Source: Mycolicibacter heraklionensis
GTDB lineage: Bacteria; Actinomycetota; Actinomycetes; Mycobacteriales; Mycobacteriaceae
NCBI RefSeq assembly: GCF_001021505.1
Contig: NZ_LDPO01000028.1
Location: forward strand, 1 to 39,344
DNA length: 39,344 bases
Direction of reading: 5' to 3'
Shown here: one piece after another, positions 19,801 to 25,829 of the stretch
Layout of the letters: each line of letters opens with the position of its first letter
Position numbering within the stretch: position 1 is the first letter of the stretch
The notes under the pieces: model-generated
Database searches by the model: none
Seen by the model: only the letters and a program-made list of their open reading frames with translations
What the model was told of the DNA's origin: nothing
Made by a program: the position numbers and the translations under genes

Positions 19801-20064
19801 GATGGGCCGGACCACAACAAGTTCCTTGGCGATCGGCTCGAGCAGCAGGTCGGCCTCACCGGCCAACGTGGCCAGTTCCGTCTCGATGCCGGCCGAAGAC
19901 ACCAGCTCTTCGAGCGACTCCAGCCAGGCACTGCCCTGCCCGCCGAAGGCCACCGCGTACGGCTCGCCGGCCGTCAACCGATCCACCAGGGCGGACGAGG
20001 CGCTGGCGAAGCGCCCCGAGCCTGCTCCGTCAGCGGAAACCCGGTCGTGTTCGTGGATCGTCAC
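10822..20064 (-). CDS. fas: Type I fatty acid synthase, multifunctional FAS-I (Rv2524c ortholog)
   Basis: A 3,080-residue single-chain FAS-I that makes C16-C18 and C24-C26 acyl-CoAs, the precursors of phospholipids and of the alpha branch of mycolic acids. The domain order reads as acetyl/acyl transferase (GHSQG, residues 149-153), FMN enoyl reductase (ILLAGMTPTT; GGGIGTPEQ near 604), and dehydratase/MaoC hot-dog region (DYNPIH, Asp1237/His1242). It continues with malonyl/palmitoyl transferase (GHSVGEY, Ser1446), an Ala/Pro/Glu-rich linker at ~1735-1775, and ACP (DGASS, likely phosphopantetheine site Ser1818). The last domains are ketoreductase (TGASKGS near 2130) and ketosynthase with Cys2731, His2883 and His2924. 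No phosphopantetheinyl transferase domain is present; acpS is next. The start GTG 20064 is preceded by GGGGAG. Mtb Fas has 3,069 residues, so the gene appears intact. Confidence 0.97.
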   Translation of the reverse strand: MTIHEHDRVSADGAGSGRFASASSALVDRLTAGEPYAVAFGGQGSAWLESLEELVSSAGIETELATLAGEADLLLEPIAKELVVVRPIGFEPLQWVRALAAEDPIPSAKQLTSAAVSVPGVLLTQIAAMRAMERQGLDLSATPPVAAAGHSQGILAVESLKAGGANDVQLLAIAQLIGAAGTLVARRRGISVLGDRPPMVSVTNVDPERIRQLLDEFATDVRTVLPPVLSIRNGRRAVVITGTPEQLSRFELYCEQIAEKEAAERKNKLRGGAVFAPVFEPVQVEVGFHSPRLSDGIEIVAQWAAKVGLDVELTRQLADSILVGQVDWVDEVTALHDAGARWILDLGPGDILTRLTAPVIRGLGIGIVPVATRGGQRNLFTIGAVPEVARPWTSYAPSVVQLPDGRVKLDTKFTRLTGRSPILLAGMTPTTVDAKIVAAAANAGHWSELAGGGQVTEEIFNDRVAELTTLLEPGRTVQFNSLFLDPYLWKLQVGGKRLVQKARQSGAPFDGLVISAGIPELEEAVELIAELNDAGISHVVFKPGTVEQIRSVIRIAAEVPTTPVIAHVEGGRAGGHHSWEDLDDLLLATYSELRSQPNITLCVGGGIGTPEQAAEYLSGRWSQQHGFPLMPVDGILVGTAAMATLEATTSPAVKQMLVDTTGTDQWIGAGKAQGGMASSRSQLGADIHEIDNVASRCGRLLDEVAGDGEAVAARRDEIIAALADTAKPYFGDVTEMTYAQWLRRYVELAIGAGDSTADTASPDSPWLADTWRERFGSMLQRAEARLNELESGPIETLFTDSEGGQSILERPAEAIAALLARYPEAETVRLHPADAPFFTQLCKTPGKPVNFVPVIDKDVRRWWRSDSLWQAHDARYTAEQVCIIPGITAVAGITRVDEPVGELLDRFEQAAVDQVLAAYQKEGVEPRSVTARRQGRTDVTGPLAVLLDAPDVLWAGRTATNPVHRIGASDEWQVQENRTATHPTTGARLEVVSDTNVVLSVPLSGVWINIRFTAPAAVVDGAAPLVSTEDAAAAMRAVLAIAAGVDGPESLPPVHNGSATVTVEWNPEQVADHTGVTATFGAPLAPGLSTVPDTLVGRCWPAVFAAIGSATTGTGFPVVEGLLSLVHLDHAAHLLAALPAQPAELTVTATASAATDTEVGRVVPVSVTVAAADGTVLATLEERFAIRGRTGATELTDPVRAGGAVSDNATDTPRRRRRDVTITAPVDMRPFAAVSGDYNPIHTDRAAALLAGLESPIVHGMWLSAAAQHVVTATDGQARPPARLVGWTARFLGMVKPGDEVDFRVDRVGIDLGAEVLEVSARIGSDLVMSATARLTAPKTVYAFPGQGIQHKGMGMEVRARSKAARKVWDSADKFTRETLGFSVLHVVRDNPTSLIASGVHYQHPDGVLYLTQFTQVAMATVAAAQVAEMREQGAFVEGAIACGHSVGEYTALACVSGVYELEALLEVVFHRGSKMHDIVPRDAMGRSNYRLAAIRPSQIDLDDADVTAFVDEISERTGEFLQIVNFNLRGSQYAIAGTVAGLEALEAEVERRREISGGKRSFILVPGIDVPFHSSVLRIGVDDFRRSLERVMPRDQDPALIIGRYIPNLVPKPFTLDREFIQEIRDLVPAEPLDEVLADYDTWRNEKPAELCRKIVIELLAWQFASPVRWIETQDLLFIEQAAGGLGVERFVEIGVKTAPTVAGLATNTLKLPEYAHSTVEVLNAERDAAVLFATDTDPEPEPEEEAAPAEGAADAAPTEAAPAPAAPAAPSGGPRPDDIAFDAADATCALIALSAKMRIDQIEALDSIESITDGASSRRNQLLVDLGSELNLGAIDGAAEADLSGLKSQVTKLARTYKPYGPVLTDAINDQLRTILGPSGKRPGAIAERVKKTWELGDGWAKHVAVEVALGTREGTSVRGGALGGLHEGALADAAAVDKVIDAAVQAVAARRGVAVSLPSAGGGGGATVDAAALGEFTAQITGRDGVLASAARLVLGQLGFDDAVSAPAGATDSELIDLVTAELGSDWPRLVAPVFDGRKAVLFDDRWASAREDLVKLWLLDEGDVDADWPRLAERFEGAGHVVATQASWWQARALASGRQIHGSLYARIAAGAENPGRGRYSDEVAVVTGASKGSIAASVVGQLLDGGATVIATTSRLDDERLGFYRSLYRDHARFGAALWVVPANMASYSDIDALVEWVGTEQTESLGPQSIHLKDAQTPTLLFPFAAPRVTGDLSEAGARAEMEMKVLLWAVQRLIGGLSKIGAERDIASRLHVVLPGSPNRGMFGGDGAYGEAKASLDALVSRWKAESSWASRVSLAHALIGWTRGTGLMGHNDVIVDAVEEAGVTTYSTEQMAAMLLELCNVESKVAAANTPIEADLTGGLAEANLDMAELAAKAREEMTAEAAVDDEAEDAANTIAALPSPPRGYTPAPPPAWDDLDVDPADLVVIVGGAELGPLGSSRTRFEMEVSGELSAAGVLELAWTTGLVKWEDDPTPGWYDTATGELVDEAELVERYHDAVVERVGVREFVDDGAIDPDHASPLLVSVFLDKDFSFVVSSESDARAFVEFDPEHTVVRPVPDSSDWQVIRKAGTEIRVPRKSKLSRTVGAQIPTGFDPTVWGISQDMATSIDRVALWNIIATVDAFLSAGFTPTELLRWVHPSLVASTQGTGMGGMTSMQTMYHGNLLGRAKPNDILQEVLPNVVAAHVIQSYVGSYGSMIHPVAACATAAVSVEEGVDKIRLGKAELVVAGGYDDLTLEAIIGFGDMAATADTEMMRAKGISDSKFSRANDRRRLGFVEAQGGGTILLARGDLAARMGLPVLAVVAYAQSFADGVHTSIPAPGLGALGAGRGGKDSMLARSLAKLGVGADDIAVVSKHDTSTLANDPNETELHERLADSLGRSQGAPLFVISQKSLTGHAKGGAAVFQMMGLCQVLRDGVIPPNRSLDCVDDELATAGHLVWVRETLELGEKFPLKAGLVTSLGFGHVSGLVALVHPAAFLAALDPSQREAYLQQASERVLAGQRRLASAIAGGKPMYERPADRRFDHDTPEKRQESAMLLNPAARLGDDDVYIG

Positions 20065-20499
20065 GTTATGTATCTCCCCTGCCCTGGTTAACGTCGCGTC
20101 GTCATCGACGCCCGCCGGGATAGCCGGCCCAAACTGCGGGCTCTCGCGTGTTCGCGGCCGCGCTTCAGCAGTAAGAGTGTCATAAGAACCTGTGCCGTTT
20201 CCGCAGCAAATTGGTTACTGGTGAGTTCTACGCTCGGGTAACCCGGCCCCGGATATCACGGGGCTCGACGGCGCTCGTAACGATCCGGGACAAACGTCCT
20301 GCATGCGTGGGGTTACGGTCGAGTAGCCACAACGACGCAGATCAAGGCTCCATTGTTATCTAATCGTTATGTTTGAATCAGCGAGGCCAACAGCCTTTGG
20401 CGGCGTCCGGGGCTCCGACCTCGAACGAGCGCCGCGATCCCCGCCCTGCGCGGCCCGATCCGGCGCCAGTTTGCTGCACGGACAGCGACCGGAGCGTGG
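20065..20499 (-). promoter_or_regulatory. fas leader / promoter region with repeated GTTAC words
   Basis: These 435 bp lie between the DUF1906 gene and fas, both on the minus strand, and I see no gene in them. GTTAC or GTAAC occurs at 20214-20218, 20238-20242, 20277-20281 and 20312-20316. GGTTAC (20213-20218) and GTAACC (20238-20243) form an inverted repeat, and GGGTAACCC (20236-20244) is itself near-palindromic. GGTTAAC lies at 20086-20092, close to the start codon. An AT-rich patch at about 20351-20375 contains TAGATA on the minus strand and may hold a promoter. The TetR-like activator FasR is known to bind inverted repeats upstream of fas in mycobacteria; whether these words are its sites is inference. 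Confidence 0.4.
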
Positions 20500-21222
20500 T
20501 CAAGCCCACTGACCGAACTGGGGCGCCAGGATCTCGTTGATGTCCACACCAACGCCGCCGACGGTGCGCCTGTCGATTTCCACCTGATGCAAATTGGCGG
20601 CCGGATGGGCGATGCCGCCGGGGGAACCGAAGTTGTGCTGCCAGAAGCAGGAGCCCAGACCGTCCTGCAGCGCCCACTCGATCGTCGTGGAGTTGGCATA
20701 GACGCCGGTGCGCTCCGGCCCGATCACCGATTGCCATCCCCGCAGGTACGGCGCAACCTGCTCCTTGTACTGCTCGTAGGAAGGGTTGTCGTCGATCGAG
20801 GCATAGATCGGAGCGCTGTCCGGGCCGCCAGCCGCGGTGTGCAACTGCGCGCCACGCTTGGCGTGGTCCACACCGGCGTCCTGGCCGCCCAGCCAGTCTG
20901 CGGTCGCCTGCTTTCCGAACTGGTAGCAGGAGACGATCGTGAGTCCGTTCTCCTGCAGGTCCCGTGCCTCGGCCGGCTGAATCGGCTTGCCGAGCATCCA
21001 CTCAGCGCCGGGCCGGCGGTCCGACACATAGCGGATAGCACCCGCCGCACCGGAAGCCTTGATCGCGCCGGCCGACAAAACCCCGGCCGAATAATCCAGC
21101 AGAATGCCCAGCGGTGCCGCCTCGGCGGCAGCGGCGAGCAGCGCCGAGACCCCGGCGCCAAGCCCGGCCGCCGCGGGCACCGTCGCAGCGAGTTTGAACA
21201 CGTCGCGCCGTGATATCACCAC
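20500..21222 (-). CDS. Tat-exported DUF1906 glycoside-hydrolase-like protein (Rv2525c ortholog)
   Basis: A 240-residue protein, the same length as I recall for Mtb Rv2525c. The N-terminus has the twin-arginine motif SRRDVFK followed by an Ala-rich hydrophobic core ending near AAAAEAAP, so export of a folded protein through the Tat system is expected. The mature part (GILLDYSAGVLS ... PIYASIDDNPS ... GVYANSTTIEWAL ... QHNFGSP) is a DUF1906 TIM-barrel related to GH25-like hydrolases. Acidic residues in SIDDNP are likely in the active site. A role in cell-wall remodelling and beta-lactam response has been proposed for Rv2525c; the exact reaction is not settled. The start GTG 21222 (or the adjacent GTG 21219) has no strong ribosome-binding site. 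It is upstream of fas on the same strand and divergent from the MFS gene. Confidence 0.92.
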   Translation of the reverse strand: MVISRRDVFKLAATVPAAAGLGAGVSALLAAAAEAAPLGILLDYSAGVLSAGAIKASGAAGAIRYVSDRRPGAEWMLGKPIQPAEARDLQENGLTIVSCYQFGKQATADWLGGQDAGVDHAKRGAQLHTAAGGPDSAPIYASIDDNPSYEQYKEQVAPYLRGWQSVIGPERTGVYANSTTIEWALQDGLGSCFWQHNFGSPGGIAHPAANLHQVEIDRRTVGGVGVDINEILAPQFGQWA

Positions 21223-21340
21223 GCGTCACAGACTAAGACAGAGTTCGGCCGGGTTTTCGCCGGTCACCGGCGAATATCAGGCCGAAATCGTGTGCGACCA
21301 TAGCCCGTGTCCCGCAACAGACAGACAAGGTAGGCCTCAA

Positions 21341-22597
21341 TTGCGTCCCTGGATCGTGTGGGGCACCGGCCTGCTGTCCTATTTGGTGGCCGTGCTGGAC
21401 CGGACCACCTTCGGGGTATCGGGTCTCGACGCAGCAGAACGCTTCCACGCCGGCCCGAGCACGTTGTCGTCGTTCGTGATCGTGCAGCTGATCGTCTATG
21501 CCGCCATGCAGATTCCGGCCGGCGTGCTGTTGGACCGCTTCGGTCCCCGGGCGATGATCGCCACCGGTGTCACGGTGCTCTCCGCGGCCCAACTCACGCT
21601 CTCGCTGACGCATTCGCTGCCCACCGCGGTCGGCGCGTACGGCGCCATCGGCCTGGGTGACTCGTTCATCTTCATCTCGGTCATCCGTCTGCTACCCAAT
21701 TGGTTTGCCGCCGAACGTGTTCCACTGCTCACCCAACTCACCGGCATCTGCGGCCAGTTCGGCCAGTTCCTCTCGGCAGTGCCGTTCCTCGCAATTCTGC
21801 TGCACGGCGGCTGGGCGGCCGCCTACCTCTCGGCGGCAGGGCTGGGCTTGTTCGCGGGCACGCTGACGCTGGCCGTGGTACGCGACGCCCCGCCGGCGAC
21901 GCCGGCCGCCGTCCACGCGCGGACTTTCCGGGACGCGTTCGGTGAGATCAAAACGGTGTGGTCGCGGCCGGGGACCAAAGCGGGCTTCTTCACCCATATG
22001 GGCAACGCGTTCTCGCCCGGCGTGTTCGCGCTGATGTGGGGGGTGCCATACCTGACTACCGCACAAGGTCTTTCGCGCGGCGTGGCGGGTGTGGTGCTGA
22101 CGCTGTCGGTGGCGCCCTTCATCGTGGTGGGGCTGTTGGTCGGAACCATCTCGGCGCGCTGGCCCCGGCACCGGTCGAGCGTGGCGCTGACGATGATCGC
22201 GCTGATCGCAGCGACCTGGACAGTGCTGTTGGCGCTGCCGCACCCCGCGCCGCACTGGCTGTTGGTGGTGCTGATCCTGGTGATCTCAGCGGGTCAGCCG
22301 GTGTCGATGCTGGCCTTCGACTTCGCCCGTACCTACAACCCGCCAGCGGCGTTGGGCACCGCGCAAGGCATGGTCAACACCGGCGGCTTCATCGCCACCC
22401 TGCTCATCATGCAGGCGATGGGAATGGTTATCGCCATGACCGGGGGCTATTCATTCGCGGCGTTCCGGCTGGCCTGGACGATGCAGTACATCGTCTGGGC
22501 GGTGGCCGCCGTCGGCGTGGTGATCTACGGGCGGAAAGCCCGAGACTCCGAGACGTTCGGCCAAACGCCCATGCCCGTGGCCGTGTCCGAGCACTGA
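21341..22597 (+). CDS. Major facilitator superfamily transporter
   Basis: A 418-residue integral membrane protein with about twelve hydrophobic helices. The first part (GLDAAERFHAGPSTLSSFV ... QIPAGVLLDRFGPRAMIATG) contains the MFS loop 2-3 signature D-R-F-G-P-R. The second half repeats the fold (SRGVAGVVLTLSVAPFIVVG ... TAQGMVNTGGF). The substrate cannot be read from the sequence. I chose TTG at 21341 because AAGGTAGG lies about 8 bases upstream and the first membrane helix follows; the frame is open back to 21104, but that part overlaps the divergent DUF1906 gene. The 118 bp between 21222 and 21341 should hold both divergent promoters. It converges on the DUF732 gene with only 4 bp between stops. 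Confidence 0.85.
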   Translation: MRPWIVWGTGLLSYLVAVLDRTTFGVSGLDAAERFHAGPSTLSSFVIVQLIVYAAMQIPAGVLLDRFGPRAMIATGVTVLSAAQLTLSLTHSLPTAVGAYGAIGLGDSFIFISVIRLLPNWFAAERVPLLTQLTGICGQFGQFLSAVPFLAILLHGGWAAAYLSAAGLGLFAGTLTLAVVRDAPPATPAAVHARTFRDAFGEIKTVWSRPGTKAGFFTHMGNAFSPGVFALMWGVPYLTTAQGLSRGVAGVVLTLSVAPFIVVGLLVGTISARWPRHRSSVALTMIALIAATWTVLLALPHPAPHWLLVVLILVISAGQPVSMLAFDFARTYNPPAALGTAQGMVNTGGFIATLLIMQAMGMVIAMTGGYSFAAFRLAWTMQYIVWAVAAVGVVIYGRKARDSETFGQTPMPVAVSEH

Positions 22598-22601
22598 GCC
22601 G

Positions 22602-22967
22602 TTAGGGCGCCAACGAATATGGGTCCGGCAGCTGCGGGCAGTAGGCGTGCCGAGACGCGTTGATGATGGCGTGCGCTTGGTCGGGCGGCACTTCCAGATT
22701 CGCGATGACCGAGGCCGGCACCAGCCGGGGTGAGTCGGCCAGCGCCACGCAGACCGCGTGGCCCTCCTGGACCAGCAGAGTGCGCAGCGACTCGCACTTG
22801 ATGCTGCCGCAGATCTGCTTGTCGTAGTCGGGGTGCACCCCCTGCTGTTCCAGTTCGTCGAAGAACACCTGGTCCTGGTCGGGTTGCGCCACGGCGACCG
22901 GTATCGGCGCAAGAACTCCGGCGCCGACCATCGCAACGCTGAACGCGCTGGCCACCCACATCTTCAT
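22602..22967 (-). CDS. Secreted DUF732 protein
   Basis: A 121-residue exported protein. MKMWVASAFSVAMVGAGVLA followed by PIPVAVAQ is a clear Sec signal peptide. The mature part contains the DUF732 pattern: FFDELEQQGVH, then Cys in QICGSIKC, AVCVAL and AYCPQ, four Cys that probably form two disulfides. DUF732 proteins are numerous, small and secreted in mycobacteria, and their function is unknown. The start ATG 22967 gives the best signal peptide; ATG 22961 and ATG 22997 are also in frame and ribosome-binding sites are poor for all three. It has no obvious partner gene. Confidence 0.8.
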   Translation of the reverse strand: MKMWVASAFSVAMVGAGVLAPIPVAVAQPDQDQVFFDELEQQGVHPDYDKQICGSIKCESLRTLLVQEGHAVCVALADSPRLVPASVIANLEVPPDQAHAIINASRHAYCPQLPDPYSLAP

Positions 22968-23370
22968 CGCGCTGCACCAATCCACGGACGACGGCATCGT
23001 TCATTCTGACACCGGCGGCGGCAGCGGAGGGGCGAAGTCGAGCAGCCGACGAACCGACCTTTGCCGTTCACTGCAGCCCCTTCGGCCACGCGTTAGCTGG
23101 AAGGGCACTGAAAGTTCCCTGTCCGGCGCGCGGCTGTCCGCGCCACCGAGGCATAAAATACCTGTTCAAAAGGCTGGCCGGGGCGGGGCGGAACAGCGCG
23201 ATCCTCGGCGTCAAATTTATTAGCTGGATGGGATAGACCTATCAGGAACCCGGTCTATCGTTCGCCTCACGCTTTCAGCCGGCCGCTCCAGTCATCGCAG
23301 CAACGCCCGGCTGATGCGTCGTCAAGGGGACGGTCGAACCACGTGAGTGGTCTGACTATCGGGGGAAGAC
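22968..23370. other. Intergenic region between divergent DUF732 and secreted-protein genes
   Basis: This 403-bp stretch contains no gene I can support. It is less GC-rich in the middle (around 23150-23230). It carries an 8-bp-arm inverted repeat at 23232-23259, listed separately, and a smaller one, ACCAC-GTGA-GTGGT, at 23338-23351. The GGGGGAAGAC ribosome-binding site of the gene at 23371 is at its right end. Promoters for both divergent genes must lie here. Confidence 0.5.
23232..23259. promoter_or_regulatory. 28-bp inverted repeat, operator candidate
   Basis: GATAGACC (23232-23239) and GGTCTATC (23252-23259) are perfect 8-bp inverted arms with a 12-nt spacer. The site is 112 bp upstream of the secreted-protein start at 23371. 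The centre-to-centre distance of the arms, 20 bp, is about two helical turns, as for a dimeric repressor. No binding protein is encoded next to it. Confidence 0.4.
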
Positions 23371-24903
23371 ATGGTCAAGGCAACACAACCTCATCGGCAT
23401 GCGCGGAAAGGCTGGGTGTTGGCTGCGGCGAGCGCCGTGGTCGCAGCCACGGTCGCGCCGGTCAAGCCGTGGTCGGCGGGGATGTCGGTTGTCGACCGGG
23501 CGGTGCGCCTGGTGGCCGACGATTCCGTGCTCAACGTCCCCTTCAACCTGTTCCAAGACCTCTTCAATATCCCGGCCAACGAAGTCGCCGCCACTGATGT
23601 ACTAGCGGATTCCTTCTTCTGGACCGGCACCTGGTGGACCCCAAGCGCGACGAACCTGTGGGGCGAGGACCCCGGCGACCCGGGGCACTTCATGGCCATC
23701 TTCGACTACCTATTTCCGTTCGCACCGCAGATCTCGGGCCTCGACCAGCCAGAGATCGATCCGACCCTGCTGGCGAACGGGACCGCGGGCCTGGGGCAAC
23801 AGTTCGCCATGCTGGCCGCGGCCGAGCTCCCGGTCAGCGCCTCGTGCGACGCCGTCCAATGCTCGCCGATGGTGCCGACGGACCCGATCACCGGTGTTAC
23901 CGGGATCGACAGGTTGATCGACTTCGAGAAGGTGTTTACCAACTTTCCCAACGCCGACAACCAATTACCCCTTTTCAGCCACTGGTTGCAGGTGCCGTTG
24001 CAGCAGCTGCTCACTGGATATCAGTTTCCCAGCACAGCCGCCGACACCGCCAATCCGACGGCGGCCGGAATCGCGGACCCCTCAGCAGGTGTCGGTCCGG
24101 GCGGTTCGGTGCCGGGCGCCCCGCTCGACTCGGTACCGGGCAGCCAGGCTCAACCGGGCTTCGGCTTCCCGGGCACCACAACCGGATCCGATGGTGAGAA
24201 CTTGATGCCGTGGTCGGGCGTCAACGTCCAACTCAATCCACTCGGGCCGTTCGAGCAGTGGTTCCAGAGCCTGGAGGCACCGGTCAACCTCAATGGCTTC
24301 CAGCTGGTCAGCCCGGATGACGTGTCCGAGGCCCTGAAAGCTCTGGCTGCCGGAGCCGTGGTGGACTTCGACCCGTTCTCCCCCGGAAGCCCGCTGTGCC
24401 CCGCGCTGTGCGACCAGTCCCCGTTCGCCCCGCCCTTCGGCCTCACCACGGCGGACCTGGTGCAGTCGATCCAAAACGTCGGGCCGCCCAGCCCGCTGAT
24501 CAGCGAGTGGCTCAGCCTCAACAGCTCAGGCCTGGCGAACGCGCCGACACCCGAACAGATCGACGCCACCGTGGCGGGTCTGCAAACCGGGGTGTTCACG
24601 CTGACCCCGGGAACTGAAGATCAGATCGTTGACTACCTCAACAGCATCAACCCAAACCTGTCCGAGCTCCTGGTCAATTCGGGGCTGATGACCGATCCGG
24701 CGTACCTGGGTCCCTGGGCCGGAACCGGCGGGCCGGACAGCGGTGTCGACGTCCCCTCGGTGCCCAGCGAGTTGGGCGGGTGGAATCCGCTGCAAATCTG
24801 GCCCGACCTGCTCGGCGTCGCCGACCCGACCGGGGGCCTGTCGGGTGACCTCACCGACTTCTGGACTTCGCTGTCGAGCATCTGGGACGGCTTCGGGCTG
24901 TAA
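23371..24903 (+). CDS. Secreted protein of unknown family, 510 residues
   Basis: I do not recognise this protein. The N-terminus is basic (KATQPHRHARKGW) followed by an Ala/Val hydrophobic segment, so a Sec signal or anchor is likely, with possible cleavage near residues 35-40. The mature part is rich in Pro, Gly, Asn, Trp and Phe and very low in Lys. It has two clear halves (about 45-225 and 270-510) joined by a Gly/Pro/Ser linker around residues 225-270. Two Cys pairs are visible (ASCDAVQC and LCPALC). The style, with repeated short FW/W-containing acidic segments such as DFWTSLSSIWDGF at the C-terminus, recalls secreted mycobacterial proteins of the PE/PPE-like fringe, but no PE or PPE domain is present. 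ATG 23371 has a strong GGGGGAAGAC ribosome-binding site. tRNA-Leu follows 34 bp downstream on the other strand. Confidence 0.75.
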   Translation: MVKATQPHRHARKGWVLAAASAVVAATVAPVKPWSAGMSVVDRAVRLVADDSVLNVPFNLFQDLFNIPANEVAATDVLADSFFWTGTWWTPSATNLWGEDPGDPGHFMAIFDYLFPFAPQISGLDQPEIDPTLLANGTAGLGQQFAMLAAAELPVSASCDAVQCSPMVPTDPITGVTGIDRLIDFEKVFTNFPNADNQLPLFSHWLQVPLQQLLTGYQFPSTAADTANPTAAGIADPSAGVGPGGSVPGAPLDSVPGSQAQPGFGFPGTTTGSDGENLMPWSGVNVQLNPLGPFEQWFQSLEAPVNLNGFQLVSPDDVSEALKALAAGAVVDFDPFSPGSPLCPALCDQSPFAPPFGLTTADLVQSIQNVGPPSPLISEWLSLNSSGLANAPTPEQIDATVAGLQTGVFTLTPGTEDQIVDYLNSINPNLSELLVNSGLMTDPAYLGPWAGTGGPDSGVDVPSVPSELGGWNPLQIWPDLLGVADPTGGLSGDLTDFWTSLSSIWDGFGL

Positions 24904-24937
24904 GGGCTCGGGGTCCCGGCAGCCCGCTTCACATTGG

Positions 24938-25021
24938 TGCGGGCGGAGGGACTCGAACCCTCACGCTCTTTCGAGCACGGGCACCTAAAACCCGCATGTC
25001 TGCCAATTCCATCACGCCCGC
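24938..25021 (-). tRNA. tRNA-Leu (anticodon UAG)
   Basis: An 84-nt class II tRNA on the minus strand. The acceptor stem GCGGGCG/CGCCCGC is perfect. The anticodon stem CGGGU/GCCCG encloses the loop UUUAGGU with anticodon UAG (reads CUA). A variable arm GCUCGAAAGAGC forms the long extra stem expected for leucine. The T-loop is GTTCGAGTC and the discriminator base is A; CCA is not encoded. Confidence 0.95.
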
Positions 25022-25104
25022 AAGGCGACTCAGTCTAGCTTTCCGGCAACCCACTACCGCGAAGGCCTGGCGGCGGTCCGGACCTGGCGCGGTACCGTCA
25101 TGGG

Positions 25105-25476
25105 GTGTCCACTACACGGCGTCGGAGACCTGCACTGGTTGTGCTGGTGATCGTCGCCGCCAGCGCGTGCCTGGCGCTGGGCTGGTGGCAGTGGACCCGG
25201 TTCCAAGAGGTCAACGGCACCTTCCAGAATCTCGGTTACGCACTGCAGTGGCCCCTGTTCGCCTGGTTCTGCGTGTACGCCTACCGCAAGTTCGTCCGCT
25301 ACGAAGAAGAGCCGCCGGAGCTGCGCCCCGCAGACACCGTGACCGAGATACCAGCTGGACTGCTGCCGGAGCGGCCCGCGGCCGCCGCACCCACCGACGA
25401 CCCCGCGATGCGGGAGTACAACGCCTATTTGGCCGAGCTCTCCGAGAACGACCGACAGAACAGGAACACCGCATGA
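25105..25476 (+). CDS. lprD: LprD-like small membrane protein / putative lipoprotein (Rv1343c ortholog)
   Basis: A 123-residue protein. The N-terminus has a poly-Arg n-region (TTRRRRP), a hydrophobic core and a lipobox-like ASAC, as in Mtb LprD. A second hydrophobic segment (ALQWPLFAWFCVYAY) follows, so it may instead be a two-helix membrane protein with the Cys inside helix 1. The conserved core (GWWQWTRFQEV ... GTFQNLGYALQWP) is typical of this actinobacterial family; the C-terminal 55 residues are acidic, Pro/Ala-rich and presumably cytoplasmic. The function is unknown. The start is GTG 25105. The stop overlaps the ATG of the DUF3817 gene by 4 bp, indicating translational coupling and a joint membrane role. 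Confidence 0.82.
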   Translation: MSTTRRRRPALVVLVIVAASACLALGWWQWTRFQEVNGTFQNLGYALQWPLFAWFCVYAYRKFVRYEEEPPELRPADTVTEIPAGLLPERPAAAAPTDDPAMREYNAYLAELSENDRQNRNTA

Positions 25477-25814
25477 CCGAGTCACCCGCCCAGACTGCTC
25501 CCGCCGAGAAGATCCGCAGCGCACTGCTGCCCTACCGGGTGATGGCGTGGGCAACGGGCGTCTGGCTGATCGCCCTGTGTTACGAGATCGTGGTGCGCTA
25601 CGTGGTCAAGGTGGACAACCCGCCGACGTGGATCGGCGTGGTGCACGGCTGGGTGTACTTCGCCTACCTGCTGGCCACTTTCAACCTGGCGGTCAAGGTC
25701 CGCTGGCCGCTCGGCAAGACCATCGGGGTACTGCTGGCCGGCACCATTCCCCTGCTCGGCATCATCGTCGAACACTTCCAGTCGCGAAACATCAAGGCCC
25801 AGTTCAACCTCTGA
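25473..25814 (+). CDS. DUF3817 integral membrane protein (Rv1342c ortholog)
   Basis: A 113-residue protein of the DUF3817 family with three predicted membrane helices (about residues 22-45, 52-75 and 83-100). Conserved features include LPYRVMAWATGVWL, VVHGWVYFAYLLATFNLAV and the short C-terminal VEHFQSR. The family is widespread in actinobacteria and its function is not known to me. The ATG at 25473 overlaps the lprD stop (ATGA), which fixes the start. It converges on rdgB with 15 bp between stops. Confidence 0.88.
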   Translation: MTESPAQTAPAEKIRSALLPYRVMAWATGVWLIALCYEIVVRYVVKVDNPPTWIGVVHGWVYFAYLLATFNLAVKVRWPLGKTIGVLLAGTIPLLGIIVEHFQSRNIKAQFNL

Positions 25815-25829
25815 GGCCCTGCGACGTCG

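Noticed and set aside
21104..21340. N-terminal extension of the MFS transporter
   Set aside because: It overlaps the start of the divergent Tat-signal gene, has no membrane-protein character, and a better ribosome-binding site lies before TTG 21341.
24996..25472. 157-codon extension in front of the DUF3817 protein
   Set aside because: It overlaps tRNA-Leu and the whole lprD-like gene in another frame; the ATGA overlap fixes the start at 25473.
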